A stretch of DNA of 9,966 bases from RGIG1934 sp964492545 (GTDB lineage: Bacteria > Bacillota > Clostridia > Lachnospirales > Lachnospiraceae), in contig CAZBKO010000087.1 in assembly GCA_964492545.1 (NCBI GenBank), positions 1 through 9,966 on the forward strand, in the 5' to 3' direction. How positions within the stretch are numbered: the stretch's first letter is position 1; every line of letters begins with the position of its first letter. Below the pieces are notes generated by a model. That model was given only the letters and a program-made list of their open reading frames with translations, did not search any database and had not been told where the DNA came from. Below are positions 1 to 5,467 of this stretch, piece after piece. A program made the position numbers and the translations under genes.

Positions 1-632
1 CATATTTTCTTTCCATTAATAGTAGTGATAATAGGTTTAGAAGCAGATGACAAATTAGCTCCTGCTCCGGTATGGGTAATACCTGCATCATCAAGAGTTT
101 GAATTGTAGAAGTAAGTGCATCCCTGCCGGATTCCATAATATAATTGTTGGCAAGGGAAACTGACTTAAATCCAAGACTTGAAATCACATCTACATTATT
201 AGGTGAGGTAAAAAGTGTTGAAGTGCTATTGATATTTCTATCAGCTTCTGTTGAAAAATTACTTTGAAGATTAAGCATTGAAATATCTGCATTGCTAACA
301 ATATCAAAGACGGAGCTGTCCATGGCATGATGTGAAGCTGCTGAGTCAACAAGGCTGTCACGAATAATCAGATTTCCACCAAATACTACAGAAATATCGG
401 TGTAGCTCTGTGTAGTGGCCTCGGCTGTAGTGGTCTGCTCTACGGTTGTAGTTTCCTCTGTAGTAGTTTCAGTGGCAGCAGGCACTGTAGTGGTTAAATC
501 TGCACTGTGGGTTGTGGTATCTGATGTTGGGGAAAGATAATCCTTCAAAGCCTTAACCCCCAAAATTATTATGAAAGCAAATATAATTGATGAAAATAAT
601 ATAAGCAATTGTTTGGTAGAATCTTTTTTCAT
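1..632 (-). CDS. CapA-like (PGA_cap family) membrane-anchored protein, partial (3' end outside window)
   Basis: I read 210 complete codons from ATG at 632 to the window edge with no stop; the C-terminal part is missing. Residues 1-8 are basic, residues 9-26 form one hydrophobic anchor, residues about 39-76 are a Thr/Glu-rich stalk, and from residue 79 a domain begins that follows the CapA pattern: an early beta strand (SVVFGGNL), NLQSNFS, F-x-SP, SLGFKSVSLANNY, then TIQTLDDAGI and GAGAN. The family is a calcineurin-like phosphoesterase relative, found in poly-gamma-glutamate capsule loci and as lone surface proteins. Three positions usually acidic or histidine differ here: N87 for the Asp of GD, Q123 for the Glu of NLE, and Y164 for the His of ANNH. 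Loss of catalysis is therefore plausible (inference). Start 632 is preferred to the in-frame ATG at 641, because AAAGG (642-646) directly abuts 641 but lies 9 nt before 632. It is transcribed divergently from the ECF gene. Confidence 0.8.
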   Translation of the reverse strand, partial: MKKDSTKQLLILFSSIIFAFIIILGVKALKDYLSPTSDTTTHSADLTTTVPAATETTTEETTTVEQTTTAEATTQSYTDISVVFGGNLIIRDSLVDSAASHHAMDSSVFDIVSNADISMLNLQSNFSTEADRNINSTSTLFTSPNNVDVISSLGFKSVSLANNYIMESGRDALTSTIQTLDDAGITHTGAGANLSSASKPIITTINGKKI

Positions 633-652
633 GATGTTCATCCTTTCAGTAA

Positions 653-682
653 AATATAGCCTATAAACTAATATAGCCTATA
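653..682. repeat. Tandem pair of 13-bp direct repeats (AATATAGCCTATA), candidate operator
   Basis: Identical 13-bp units lie at 653-665 and 670-682, with starts exactly 17 bp apart. The 8-bp core ATATAGCC occurs a third time at 746-753, across the end of the -35 and the spacer of the plus-strand promoter. Position over both promoters suggests a regulator-binding site, but no regulator gene is in the window and part of the similarity could follow from AT-richness. Confidence 0.4.
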
Positions 683-698
683 TAATTAACATAATCAA
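670..698 (-). promoter_or_regulatory. Sigma-A-type promoter for the CapA-like gene
   Basis: On the minus strand, TTGATT (698-693), 17 nt, then TATATT (675-670). It lies about 38 nt upstream of the chosen ATG. The -10 hexamer falls inside one copy of the ATATAGCC repeat. Confidence 0.55.
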
Positions 699-740
699 GA
701 TAAAAATATCTGGTATGGTTAAAAAATATTAAAGTGGCAT

Positions 741-769
741 TTTACATATAGCCAGTTGCAATATATAAT
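741..769 (+). promoter_or_regulatory. Sigma-A-type promoter of the seven-gene plus-strand unit
   Basis: TTTACA (741-746), 17 nt, TATAAT (764-769). Transcription would start near 776, leaving a leader of only about 28 nt before the ATG at 804. That is too short for a riboswitch, so any regulation at this promoter is more likely by a DNA-binding protein. A copy of ATATAGCC overlaps the -35 and spacer. Confidence 0.7.
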
Positions 770-803
770 GGCTACAAAATTAACTGAAAGGAAATGATTT
801 ATT

Positions 804-1328
804 ATGGAAAAAAGAATGAGTACAAAGACAATGTGCATTACAGCGCTGGCAACAGCCCTTGTGTGCCTGGCAACTATGGTGGTACAAATACCAATACCTC
901 TTGGATATGCACATTTGGGAGACAGCTGCATAATACTTGTAAGCTTAATGTTTGGAGCAAAAATTGGTATATTTGCAGGAGGGGTTGGCTCTGCAATGGC
1001 AGATATTCTTACAGGATTTGCACAATGGTCATTGCCTACATTGATAATTAAATGTATAATGGGTCTTGTGATTGCACTAATAGGATATAATAAGAAAGAA
1101 TTTAAGGTACTTGGTGTTAGACCGGCAGCAGGAGCAATAGCAGGTCTTGTATGGATGATAGCAGGTTATACCATTGCCGGAATAGTGATGTATGGCAGTG
1201 TTGCAGCAGGTGTATCACAGATACCGGGTCTTGCAGCAGAGTCAGTTCTTAATATTTGTGTATTCTATGCTGTTGGATATGCAATCTCGAAAACACATAT
1301 TTTAAGGAGAGAATATGAGTCACAATAA
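804..1328 (+). CDS. ECF transporter S component, probably for vitamin B6
   Basis: This is a 174-residue, highly hydrophobic protein with about six membrane segments. It is the substrate-binding subunit of an energy-coupling-factor importer and would dock onto a shared EcfA-EcfA'-EcfT module, which is not encoded in this window. The N-terminal helix carries the A-x-x-x-A pattern (A14, A18) typical of the helix that contacts EcfT. The block GYAHLGDSCIILVSLMFG, then GGVGSAMADILTGF and PTLIIKCIMG, matches the S-component family once called DUF1393 (ECF-ribofla_trS/HmpT-like), from memory. The substrate is inferred from the next gene, a pyridoxal/pyridoxamine kinase that overlaps it by 14 nt. Hydroxymethylpyrimidine or riboflavin remain possible. 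The start at 804 is served by AAAGGA at 787-792; an ATG at 816 is a weaker alternative. Confidence 0.85.
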   Translation: MEKRMSTKTMCITALATALVCLATMVVQIPIPLGYAHLGDSCIILVSLMFGAKIGIFAGGVGSAMADILTGFAQWSLPTLIIKCIMGLVIALIGYNKKEFKVLGVRPAAGAIAGLVWMIAGYTIAGIVMYGSVAAGVSQIPGLAAESVLNICVFYAVGYAISKTHILRREYESQ

Positions 1329-2145
1329 TCAAAAGAAAATAGCAGTTATAAATGATTTTTCCGGATTCGGAAGATGCTCAATTGCCGTATCTCTTCCTAT
1401 TATATCTAAGATGAAGATACAATGTTGTCCGGTTCCAACATCAATATTTTCAAATCATACCGGATTTCCTCATTTTTTCTTTGAGGATTACACTGATAAA
1501 ATGCAGGAATATATTGATAATTGGAAAAAACTTGATTTGAGCTTTAGCGGTATTGCATCGGGCTTTTTAGGTTCAGCACATCAGATAAATATTGTAGAAA
1601 AATTTATAAAAGAATTTAGAAGTGAAGATACAATAGTAGTTGTAGATCCTGTTATGGGAGATTATGGAAAAGCTTATTCTACATGCACTCAGGAGATGTG
1701 CTCTAAAATGAGAGAGCTTGTGGAATTTGCTGATATTGTTACACCTAATTTGACAGAAGCATGTATATTAACCGGAACAACATATAGACATGATGGATGG
1801 AAAACAAAGGAAATAGAGAATATGGCAGTCGATTTGTGCGCAGGCACAGAAAGAAAAATAGTGATTACAGGTATTGCTCTCGGTGAATATATAGGAAATT
1901 ATGTGTATGAACCGGGAGTATGCAGTAAGATGATTAAAAGTAAAAAGGTTGGTGAGGAAAGATCCGGCACAGGAGATATTTTTGCATCAATAGTGGCTGC
2001 CGATGCAGTTAATGGTAAAGATTTTGAAAAATCTGTAAGAAAGGCCGGTGCATTTATAAAAAAATGTATTCTCAAATCAATTGAGCTAGACATACCAAAA
2101 ACTGATGGTGTATGCTTTGAGGAAGTCTTAAGTGAGCTTAGATAA
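1315..2145 (+). CDS. pdxK: Pyridoxal/pyridoxamine kinase (ribokinase fold)
   Basis: This 276-residue cytoplasmic kinase transfers phosphate from ATP to the 5' hydroxyl of pyridoxal, pyridoxamine or pyridoxine, trapping imported B6 and feeding PLP salvage. The N-terminal block (residues 9-50) with INDFSGFGRCS and PTSIFSNHTG resembles the clostridial COG2240 kinases. DPVMGD at 111-116 and NLTEA are shared with PdxK/PdxY/ThiD-type enzymes. The anion-hole motif GTGD is at 218-221, with D221 as the expected catalytic base. Length is normal. The start overlaps the end of the transporter gene and has AAGGAGA 4 nt upstream, suggesting coupled translation. Some enzymes of this fold also phosphorylate hydroxymethylpyrimidine, so dual specificity cannot be excluded from sequence. 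Confidence 0.88.
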   Translation: MSHNNQKKIAVINDFSGFGRCSIAVSLPIISKMKIQCCPVPTSIFSNHTGFPHFFFEDYTDKMQEYIDNWKKLDLSFSGIASGFLGSAHQINIVEKFIKEFRSEDTIVVVDPVMGDYGKAYSTCTQEMCSKMRELVEFADIVTPNLTEACILTGTTYRHDGWKTKEIENMAVDLCAGTERKIVITGIALGEYIGNYVYEPGVCSKMIKSKKVGEERSGTGDIFASIVAADAVNGKDFEKSVRKAGAFIKKCILKSIELDIPKTDGVCFEEVLSELR

Positions 2146-2163
2146 AGGAAAGAGGAAAATAAA

Positions 2164-2769
2164 ATGATGACGATATTATATGAGGTTCATAATAACTTAT
2201 ATGTAAATTTAACAAACAAATGTCCGTGTGCATGTACATTTTGTTTGAGACAGACAAGAGACCATATGGAGGAGTCCGGAAGCTTATGGCTTGACCACGA
2301 ACCTTCTGAAGAAGAAATAAAAAATGAAATTGAAAAATTCGACAAAAACAAGTATAATGAAGTTGTATTTTGTGGATTTGGTGAGCCAACTGAGAGAATT
2401 GAAACATTGGTTCACATGGCAGCTTATTTTAAGGAAAAATGGAACAAAAAGATAAGAGTTAACACTAACGGTCTTGGCAGCCTTGTTAATAATAAGGATA
2501 TAGCACCAATGTTTAAGGATGTTGTTGATACAGTATCAATAAGTCTTAACACACCTAACAGAGATAGATTTTATGAACTTACAAGAAGTAAGTTTGGAAT
2601 TGATTCATTTGATGCTATGATTAAGTTTGCCAGCGAGGTTAAGAAGTATGTTCCTAATGTTGTGTTTACTACGGTTGATACAACATTGACCAAGGAAGAA
2701 GAGACTGAATGTGCACAGATATGTGAAAATATTGGCGTAACATATAGAATTCGCCCTTGGGAGGATTAA
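2164..2769 (+). CDS. Radical SAM protein, TatD-associated family, unknown reaction
   Basis: This 201-residue protein has the radical SAM cluster motif C20-x3-C24-x2-C27 (in TNKCPCACTFCLRQ), which binds a [4Fe-4S] cluster and S-adenosylmethionine. A GFGEP motif at 71-75 corresponds to the SAM-contacting GGE motif, followed by VNTNG (99-103) and SISLN (125-129), consistent with a short TIM-barrel core. There is no room for a SPASM or second cluster domain. The opening NNLYVNLTNKCPCACTFC looks like the small family described as radical SAM, TatD-family-associated (TIGR04038, from memory). The substrate is unknown. No TatD nuclease gene is visible here; instead it is followed after 2 nt by maf, whose ribosome binding site lies in its last codons. 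AGAGGA (2151-2156) serves ATG 2164; ATG 2167 is also possible. Confidence 0.85.
   Translation: MMTILYEVHNNLYVNLTNKCPCACTFCLRQTRDHMEESGSLWLDHEPSEEEIKNEIEKFDKNKYNEVVFCGFGEPTERIETLVHMAAYFKEKWNKKIRVNTNGLGSLVNNKDIAPMFKDVVDTVSISLNTPNRDRFYELTRSKFGIDSFDAMIKFASEVKKYVPNVVFTTVDTTLTKEEETECAQICENIGVTYRIRPWED
2759..2764 (+). promoter_or_regulatory. Ribosome binding site that fixes the TTG start of maf
   Basis: GGGAGG lies 7 nt before TTG at 2772 and inside the last codons of the radical SAM gene. It rules out the longer reading from TTG at 2757, because that codon would overlap the Shine-Dalgarno itself. Confidence 0.75.
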
Positions 2770-2771
2770 TT

Positions 2772-3356
2772 TTGAGTAATATTATTTTGGCGTCGAAGTC
2801 CCCTAGAAGAAAAGAATTATTGAGTCAGATTGGACTTGAATATACATGCATAGTATCTGATTCACCAGAGATAATTACACAGACACAGCCGGATGAGGTT
2901 GTTATGAGTTTGTCTAAGGAGAAAGCTATGGCAGTACTTCCAAAGATAATGGAAACTGATGGGATTACAATAGTTATTGGTGCAGATACTGTAGTTGTCA
3001 AGGATGGTAATATACTTGGTAAGCCAAGGGATAATGATGATGCATTTAGAATGCTAAAAGGCTTACAGGGAAATGAGCATTCAGTGTATACAGGAGTTTA
3101 TCTGCTTATTCTTGAGAATGGCTGTAAGGTTAATGAGTATTCATTTGCAGAATGCACACATGTATATATGTATAAGATGACAGATTCAGAAATTAATAAT
3201 TATATTTTAACAGAGGAGCCAATGGACAAAGCTGGCTCTTATGCAATTCAAGGACTAGGAGCCTCATTTATACGAAAGATTGACGGCGATTATAACAATG
3301 TTGTTGGCCTTCCTGTAGGGAGAATATACCAGACCATAAGAGAATATCTTGATTAA
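2772..3356 (+). CDS. maf: Maf family nucleoside triphosphate pyrophosphatase (dTTP/UTP type)
   Basis: From a TTG start the protein is 194 residues, the usual Maf length, beginning (M)SNIILASKSPRRKELL. Maf proteins hydrolyse non-canonical or surplus nucleoside triphosphates to monophosphate and pyrophosphate and are linked to house-cleaning and to septum/division control. Visible motifs are the SxSPRR phosphate-binding loop (S8-R13), K51 after the first helices, GADT with the expected catalytic D72, GKP (83-85), and KAGSYAIQGLGASFI (153-167) followed by YNNVVGLP. The YAIQG and VVGLP blocks fit the YhdE-like dTTPase/UTPase subgroup rather than YceF. It begins 2 nt after the radical SAM stop and is probably translationally coupled to it. 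The HAD gene follows after 11 nt. Confidence 0.92.
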   Translation: MSNIILASKSPRRKELLSQIGLEYTCIVSDSPEIITQTQPDEVVMSLSKEKAMAVLPKIMETDGITIVIGADTVVVKDGNILGKPRDNDDAFRMLKGLQGNEHSVYTGVYLLILENGCKVNEYSFAECTHVYMYKMTDSEINNYILTEEPMDKAGSYAIQGLGASFIRKIDGDYNNVVGLPVGRIYQTIREYLD

Positions 3357-3367
3357 AGGAGATTGTT

Positions 3368-4018
3368 ATGACTAGATGTTGTATATTTGATTTAGATGGA
3401 ACATTGTTAGATACAGTAGAATCATTGGCATATTCAGCAAATAGAGCACTTGAAAAATATGGATTGCAGCCACATGCACCGGAGAAATACAGATATTTTG
3501 CCGGAGATGGTCAGCTTGAGTTAATCAAGAGAAGTGTTATTGCATCAGGTGATACTATGTTAGAGCATTACTATGATGTTCTGAATGAATATATTAGATT
3601 ATTTGCTAAGGATTGTATCTATAAGGTTAAACCTTATGATGGAATTACAGATGTTTTAGATGAGCTAAAAAGACGTGGTATAAAGATTGCAGTATTAACT
3701 AATAAGCAGCATGAAAATGCTGTCAGTGTATTGGACAATATTTTTGGTACAGATTATTTTGATTTAGTACTTGGGCAGGATAATACCCATGAGAAGAAGC
3801 CAAGTCCAACAGGAGTTATGCTAATACTTAGCAAGCTTCAGGTCAACACCGATGAATGTTTGTATTTTGGCGATACCAATACGGATATGAAGACTGGTTC
3901 TAATGCCGGAGTTCATACGGTTGGAGTAACATGGGGATTTAGAGAAAGAGAAGAGTTAGAAAAAGGTAAACCTGAGAATATAATAGACAGACCAGAGCAG
4001 CTTTTAGAGCTGTTGTAA
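3368..4018 (+). CDS. HAD-family hydrolase, phosphoglycolate phosphatase-like
   Basis: This 216-residue soluble haloacid-dehalogenase phosphatase has a helical C1 cap. Motif I is FDLDGT with nucleophile D8 and acid/base D10. Motif II is VLTNK with T111. Motif III is the lysine in HEKKPSP (K144). Motif IV is FGDTNTD with D169 and D173 binding Mg2+. The order and spacing resemble Gph/PpaX-type enzymes, which remove phosphate from phosphoglycolate, pyrophosphate or nucleotides. Substrate cannot be assigned from motifs. Adjacent to maf, a role in metabolite or nucleotide house-cleaning is reasonable inference. AAAGGAG at 3355-3361 is 6 nt before the ATG and overlaps the maf stop. Confidence 0.88.
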   Translation: MTRCCIFDLDGTLLDTVESLAYSANRALEKYGLQPHAPEKYRYFAGDGQLELIKRSVIASGDTMLEHYYDVLNEYIRLFAKDCIYKVKPYDGITDVLDELKRRGIKIAVLTNKQHENAVSVLDNIFGTDYFDLVLGQDNTHEKKPSPTGVMLILSKLQVNTDECLYFGDTNTDMKTGSNAGVHTVGVTWGFREREELEKGKPENIIDRPEQLLELL

Positions 4019-4087
4019 TTAATATGATAGAACAATAATTATTAGTAAGCAGGAGCATCAGTAAAATGCTTCGGAATGGAGAGCAAT

Positions 4088-4351
4088 ATGGAAGGGAACG
4101 ACAAGCTTTGTGCTGAAGTATTTTTAAAGGAACAGGGAAAGCTATTCGATGAGCCTGTTGCGGAGACAATGGAAGATGCAGTTATGTATCTCGAAGATAA
4201 TTTTGCGCAGGTATTTGATACCTTGAAAGAGGTAAGAGAGTATTGGGAAGAAAATGGTATGGATGATGTTGGAATGAGCGATAAGGAGATAGAAGAAGCG
4301 CTGGAGGTATTTAAATTACCAAATGGAAAGTATCTGGTAGTTGAAGGTTAA
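4088..4351 (+). CDS. Small acidic protein of unknown function
   Basis: I do not recognise this 87-residue protein. It has 24 Asp/Glu against 8 Lys/Arg, no signal peptide and no membrane segment, so it is probably a soluble cytoplasmic protein. The central part (TMEDAVMYLEDNFAQVFDTLKEVREYW) reads as amphipathic helix, and the end (LPNGKYLVVEG) as a beta hairpin. The start at 4088 is chosen because GGAGAG (4078-4083) is 4 nt upstream; the in-frame ATG at 4076 overlaps that site and has no site of its own. It follows the HAD gene by 69 nt, the largest gap in this run, and precedes the PrsA-like gene by 18 nt. Codon use is like its neighbours, which supports a real gene. Confidence 0.7.
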   Translation: MEGNDKLCAEVFLKEQGKLFDEPVAETMEDAVMYLEDNFAQVFDTLKEVREYWEENGMDDVGMSDKEIEEALEVFKLPNGKYLVVEG

Positions 4352-4369
4352 GGGAAAGTTGGGAAATCG

Positions 4370-5425
4370 ATGAACAAAATAATTAAGAATATTACAGCTG
4401 TTGCTTTGGCAGGCGTATGTGCCTTCTCATTTGCAGGATGCAGCTGTAACAAAATATATTTTTCCACCGGTCTTAAAAACAGTGAGGTATTCAAAATTGA
4501 TGGAGCAGCTACAACACTTCAGGAAGCAATGCTATATTTAACATGTGAGAAGAATCTCTATGAGGGCTCATATAGTAACGAAATATGGAATCAAAATCTT
4601 GCTGAGGGGCTTACGCTTCTTGATTATGTGAAGAATACAGCGAAGGAAAGACTAGCACAGGTCAGTGCACTTAATCAGCTTGCTAAGTCAAAGGACATAT
4701 CCTTGGACAGCAAGGAAAAAAAGAAAGTGGAAAAAGCCGCAGAGGCATACTACAATGGTCTTACAGATGACGAGATAGAATATATGGATTGCTCTCTTAA
4801 GGTGGTAAATAATGCATATACTAAATATGCATTGGCACAGAAGGTTTACAAGGAGTTAACTAAGAATGTCAATCCGGAGGTCAGCGATGCGGATGCACTT
4901 GTTATAAAGGTTAACAGCCTGTACGTCAAAACATATTCTGTTGATGCTGATGGAAATAGGGTTGAGTATTCAAAGGCTGAGAAAAAGGATGCCAAGAAAA
5001 AGATTAACGATCTGTATGATAAGATAAAGGAAGATAATTCACAATTTGCAGAGCTGGCCAATAAGTATTCAGATGCCGACAAGGTAGAATATGTATTTGG
5101 AAAGGGAGAGATGGTTCAGGAATTTGAAGATGCAGCCTTCAAATTAAAAGATGGTGAGTTGAGCAAGGTTATATCAACTGACTTCGGATATTACATAATA
5201 ATGTGTATCGAGGATTATATGATTCAGGAAACTCAGGATAATAAGACCAAGCTCATTGATAGTGCAAAAGATAAAGCATTTAAAGAGATTTATACTCCAT
5301 TTCTTGCTTCAGTCACAAGCGAATTTAATAACAGTGTATGGGATTCCATTACATTTGATAGTAATAAAGAAGTAAATACTTGTAATTTCTATGATATTTA
5401 TAACAAATATATGGAAGAGAATTAA
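4370..5425 (+). CDS. PrsA-like extracytoplasmic foldase lipoprotein with divergent parvulin domain
   Basis: This 351-residue protein has a basic N-terminus, a hydrophobic stretch (8-22) and lipobox FAGC with C24 as the lipidation site, so it should be anchored to the outer face of the membrane. Residues 45-165 are a helical, charged region like the SurA/PrsA N-domain. Residues 178-283 match a parvulin peptidyl-prolyl isomerase domain: FAELANKYS, then FGKGEMVQEFEDAAFKLKDGELSKVISTDFGYYII. PrsA proteins help secreted proteins fold after Sec export. The two histidines usual in parvulins appear replaced, by about S183 in the first strand and Y275 in the GYHII motif, so isomerase activity may be weak or absent while chaperone function remains (inference). 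The upstream site GGGAAA is weak. It is the last gene of the plus-strand run and is closed by a strong terminator. Confidence 0.85.
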   Translation: MNKIIKNITAVALAGVCAFSFAGCSCNKIYFSTGLKNSEVFKIDGAATTLQEAMLYLTCEKNLYEGSYSNEIWNQNLAEGLTLLDYVKNTAKERLAQVSALNQLAKSKDISLDSKEKKKVEKAAEAYYNGLTDDEIEYMDCSLKVVNNAYTKYALAQKVYKELTKNVNPEVSDADALVIKVNSLYVKTYSVDADGNRVEYSKAEKKDAKKKINDLYDKIKEDNSQFAELANKYSDADKVEYVFGKGEMVQEFEDAAFKLKDGELSKVISTDFGYYIIMCIEDYMIQETQDNKTKLIDSAKDKAFKEIYTPFLASVTSEFNNSVWDSITFDSNKEVNTCNFYDIYNKYMEEN

Positions 5426-5427
5426 TT

Positions 5428-5465
5428 AAAAGAAGCAGGTTTTCGATTGAAAACCTGCTTCTTTT
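5428..5465. terminator. Bidirectional intrinsic terminator between converging units
   Basis: Perfect 17-bp inverted repeat (5428-5444 with 5449-5465) around the 4-nt loop GATT. Each RNA strand has an A-rich start and ends in at least four U. It begins 2 nt after the PrsA-like stop and ends 2 nt before the stop of the minus-strand GtrA-YfhO gene, so it would serve both transcripts. Confidence 0.92.
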
Positions 5466-5467
5466 GG

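Noticed and set aside
410..520. Thr-codon-rich stretch in the CapA-like gene as a DNA repeat
   Set aside because: Codons vary (ACT, ACA, ACC) and the pattern is explained by a Thr/Glu-rich protein stalk; there is no clean nucleotide repeat unit.
776..803. Riboswitch controlling the vitamin transporter unit
   Set aside because: The predicted leader is only about 28 nt, and no hairpin or known aptamer feature is present.
794..1051. Plus-strand reading frame of 85 codons overlapping the ECF gene
   Set aside because: It is in another frame of a clear membrane protein gene, its ATG is almost on top of the AAAGGA site, and its sequence has no family resemblance.
4013..4041. TTGTAA, 17 nt, TAATTA as a promoter before the small acidic gene
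   Set aside because: Both hexamers are weak, and such matches are frequent in AT-rich DNA; kept only as a possibility in the findings.
4066..4116. Short reading frame of 16 codons plus stop, overlapping the start of the small acidic gene, with AGGAG at 4051-4055
   Set aside because: The spacing to its ATG is long (10 nt), the peptide MLRNGEQYGRERQALC has no leader-peptide character, and there is no attenuator-like hairpin after it. A translated upstream frame is possible but not supported.
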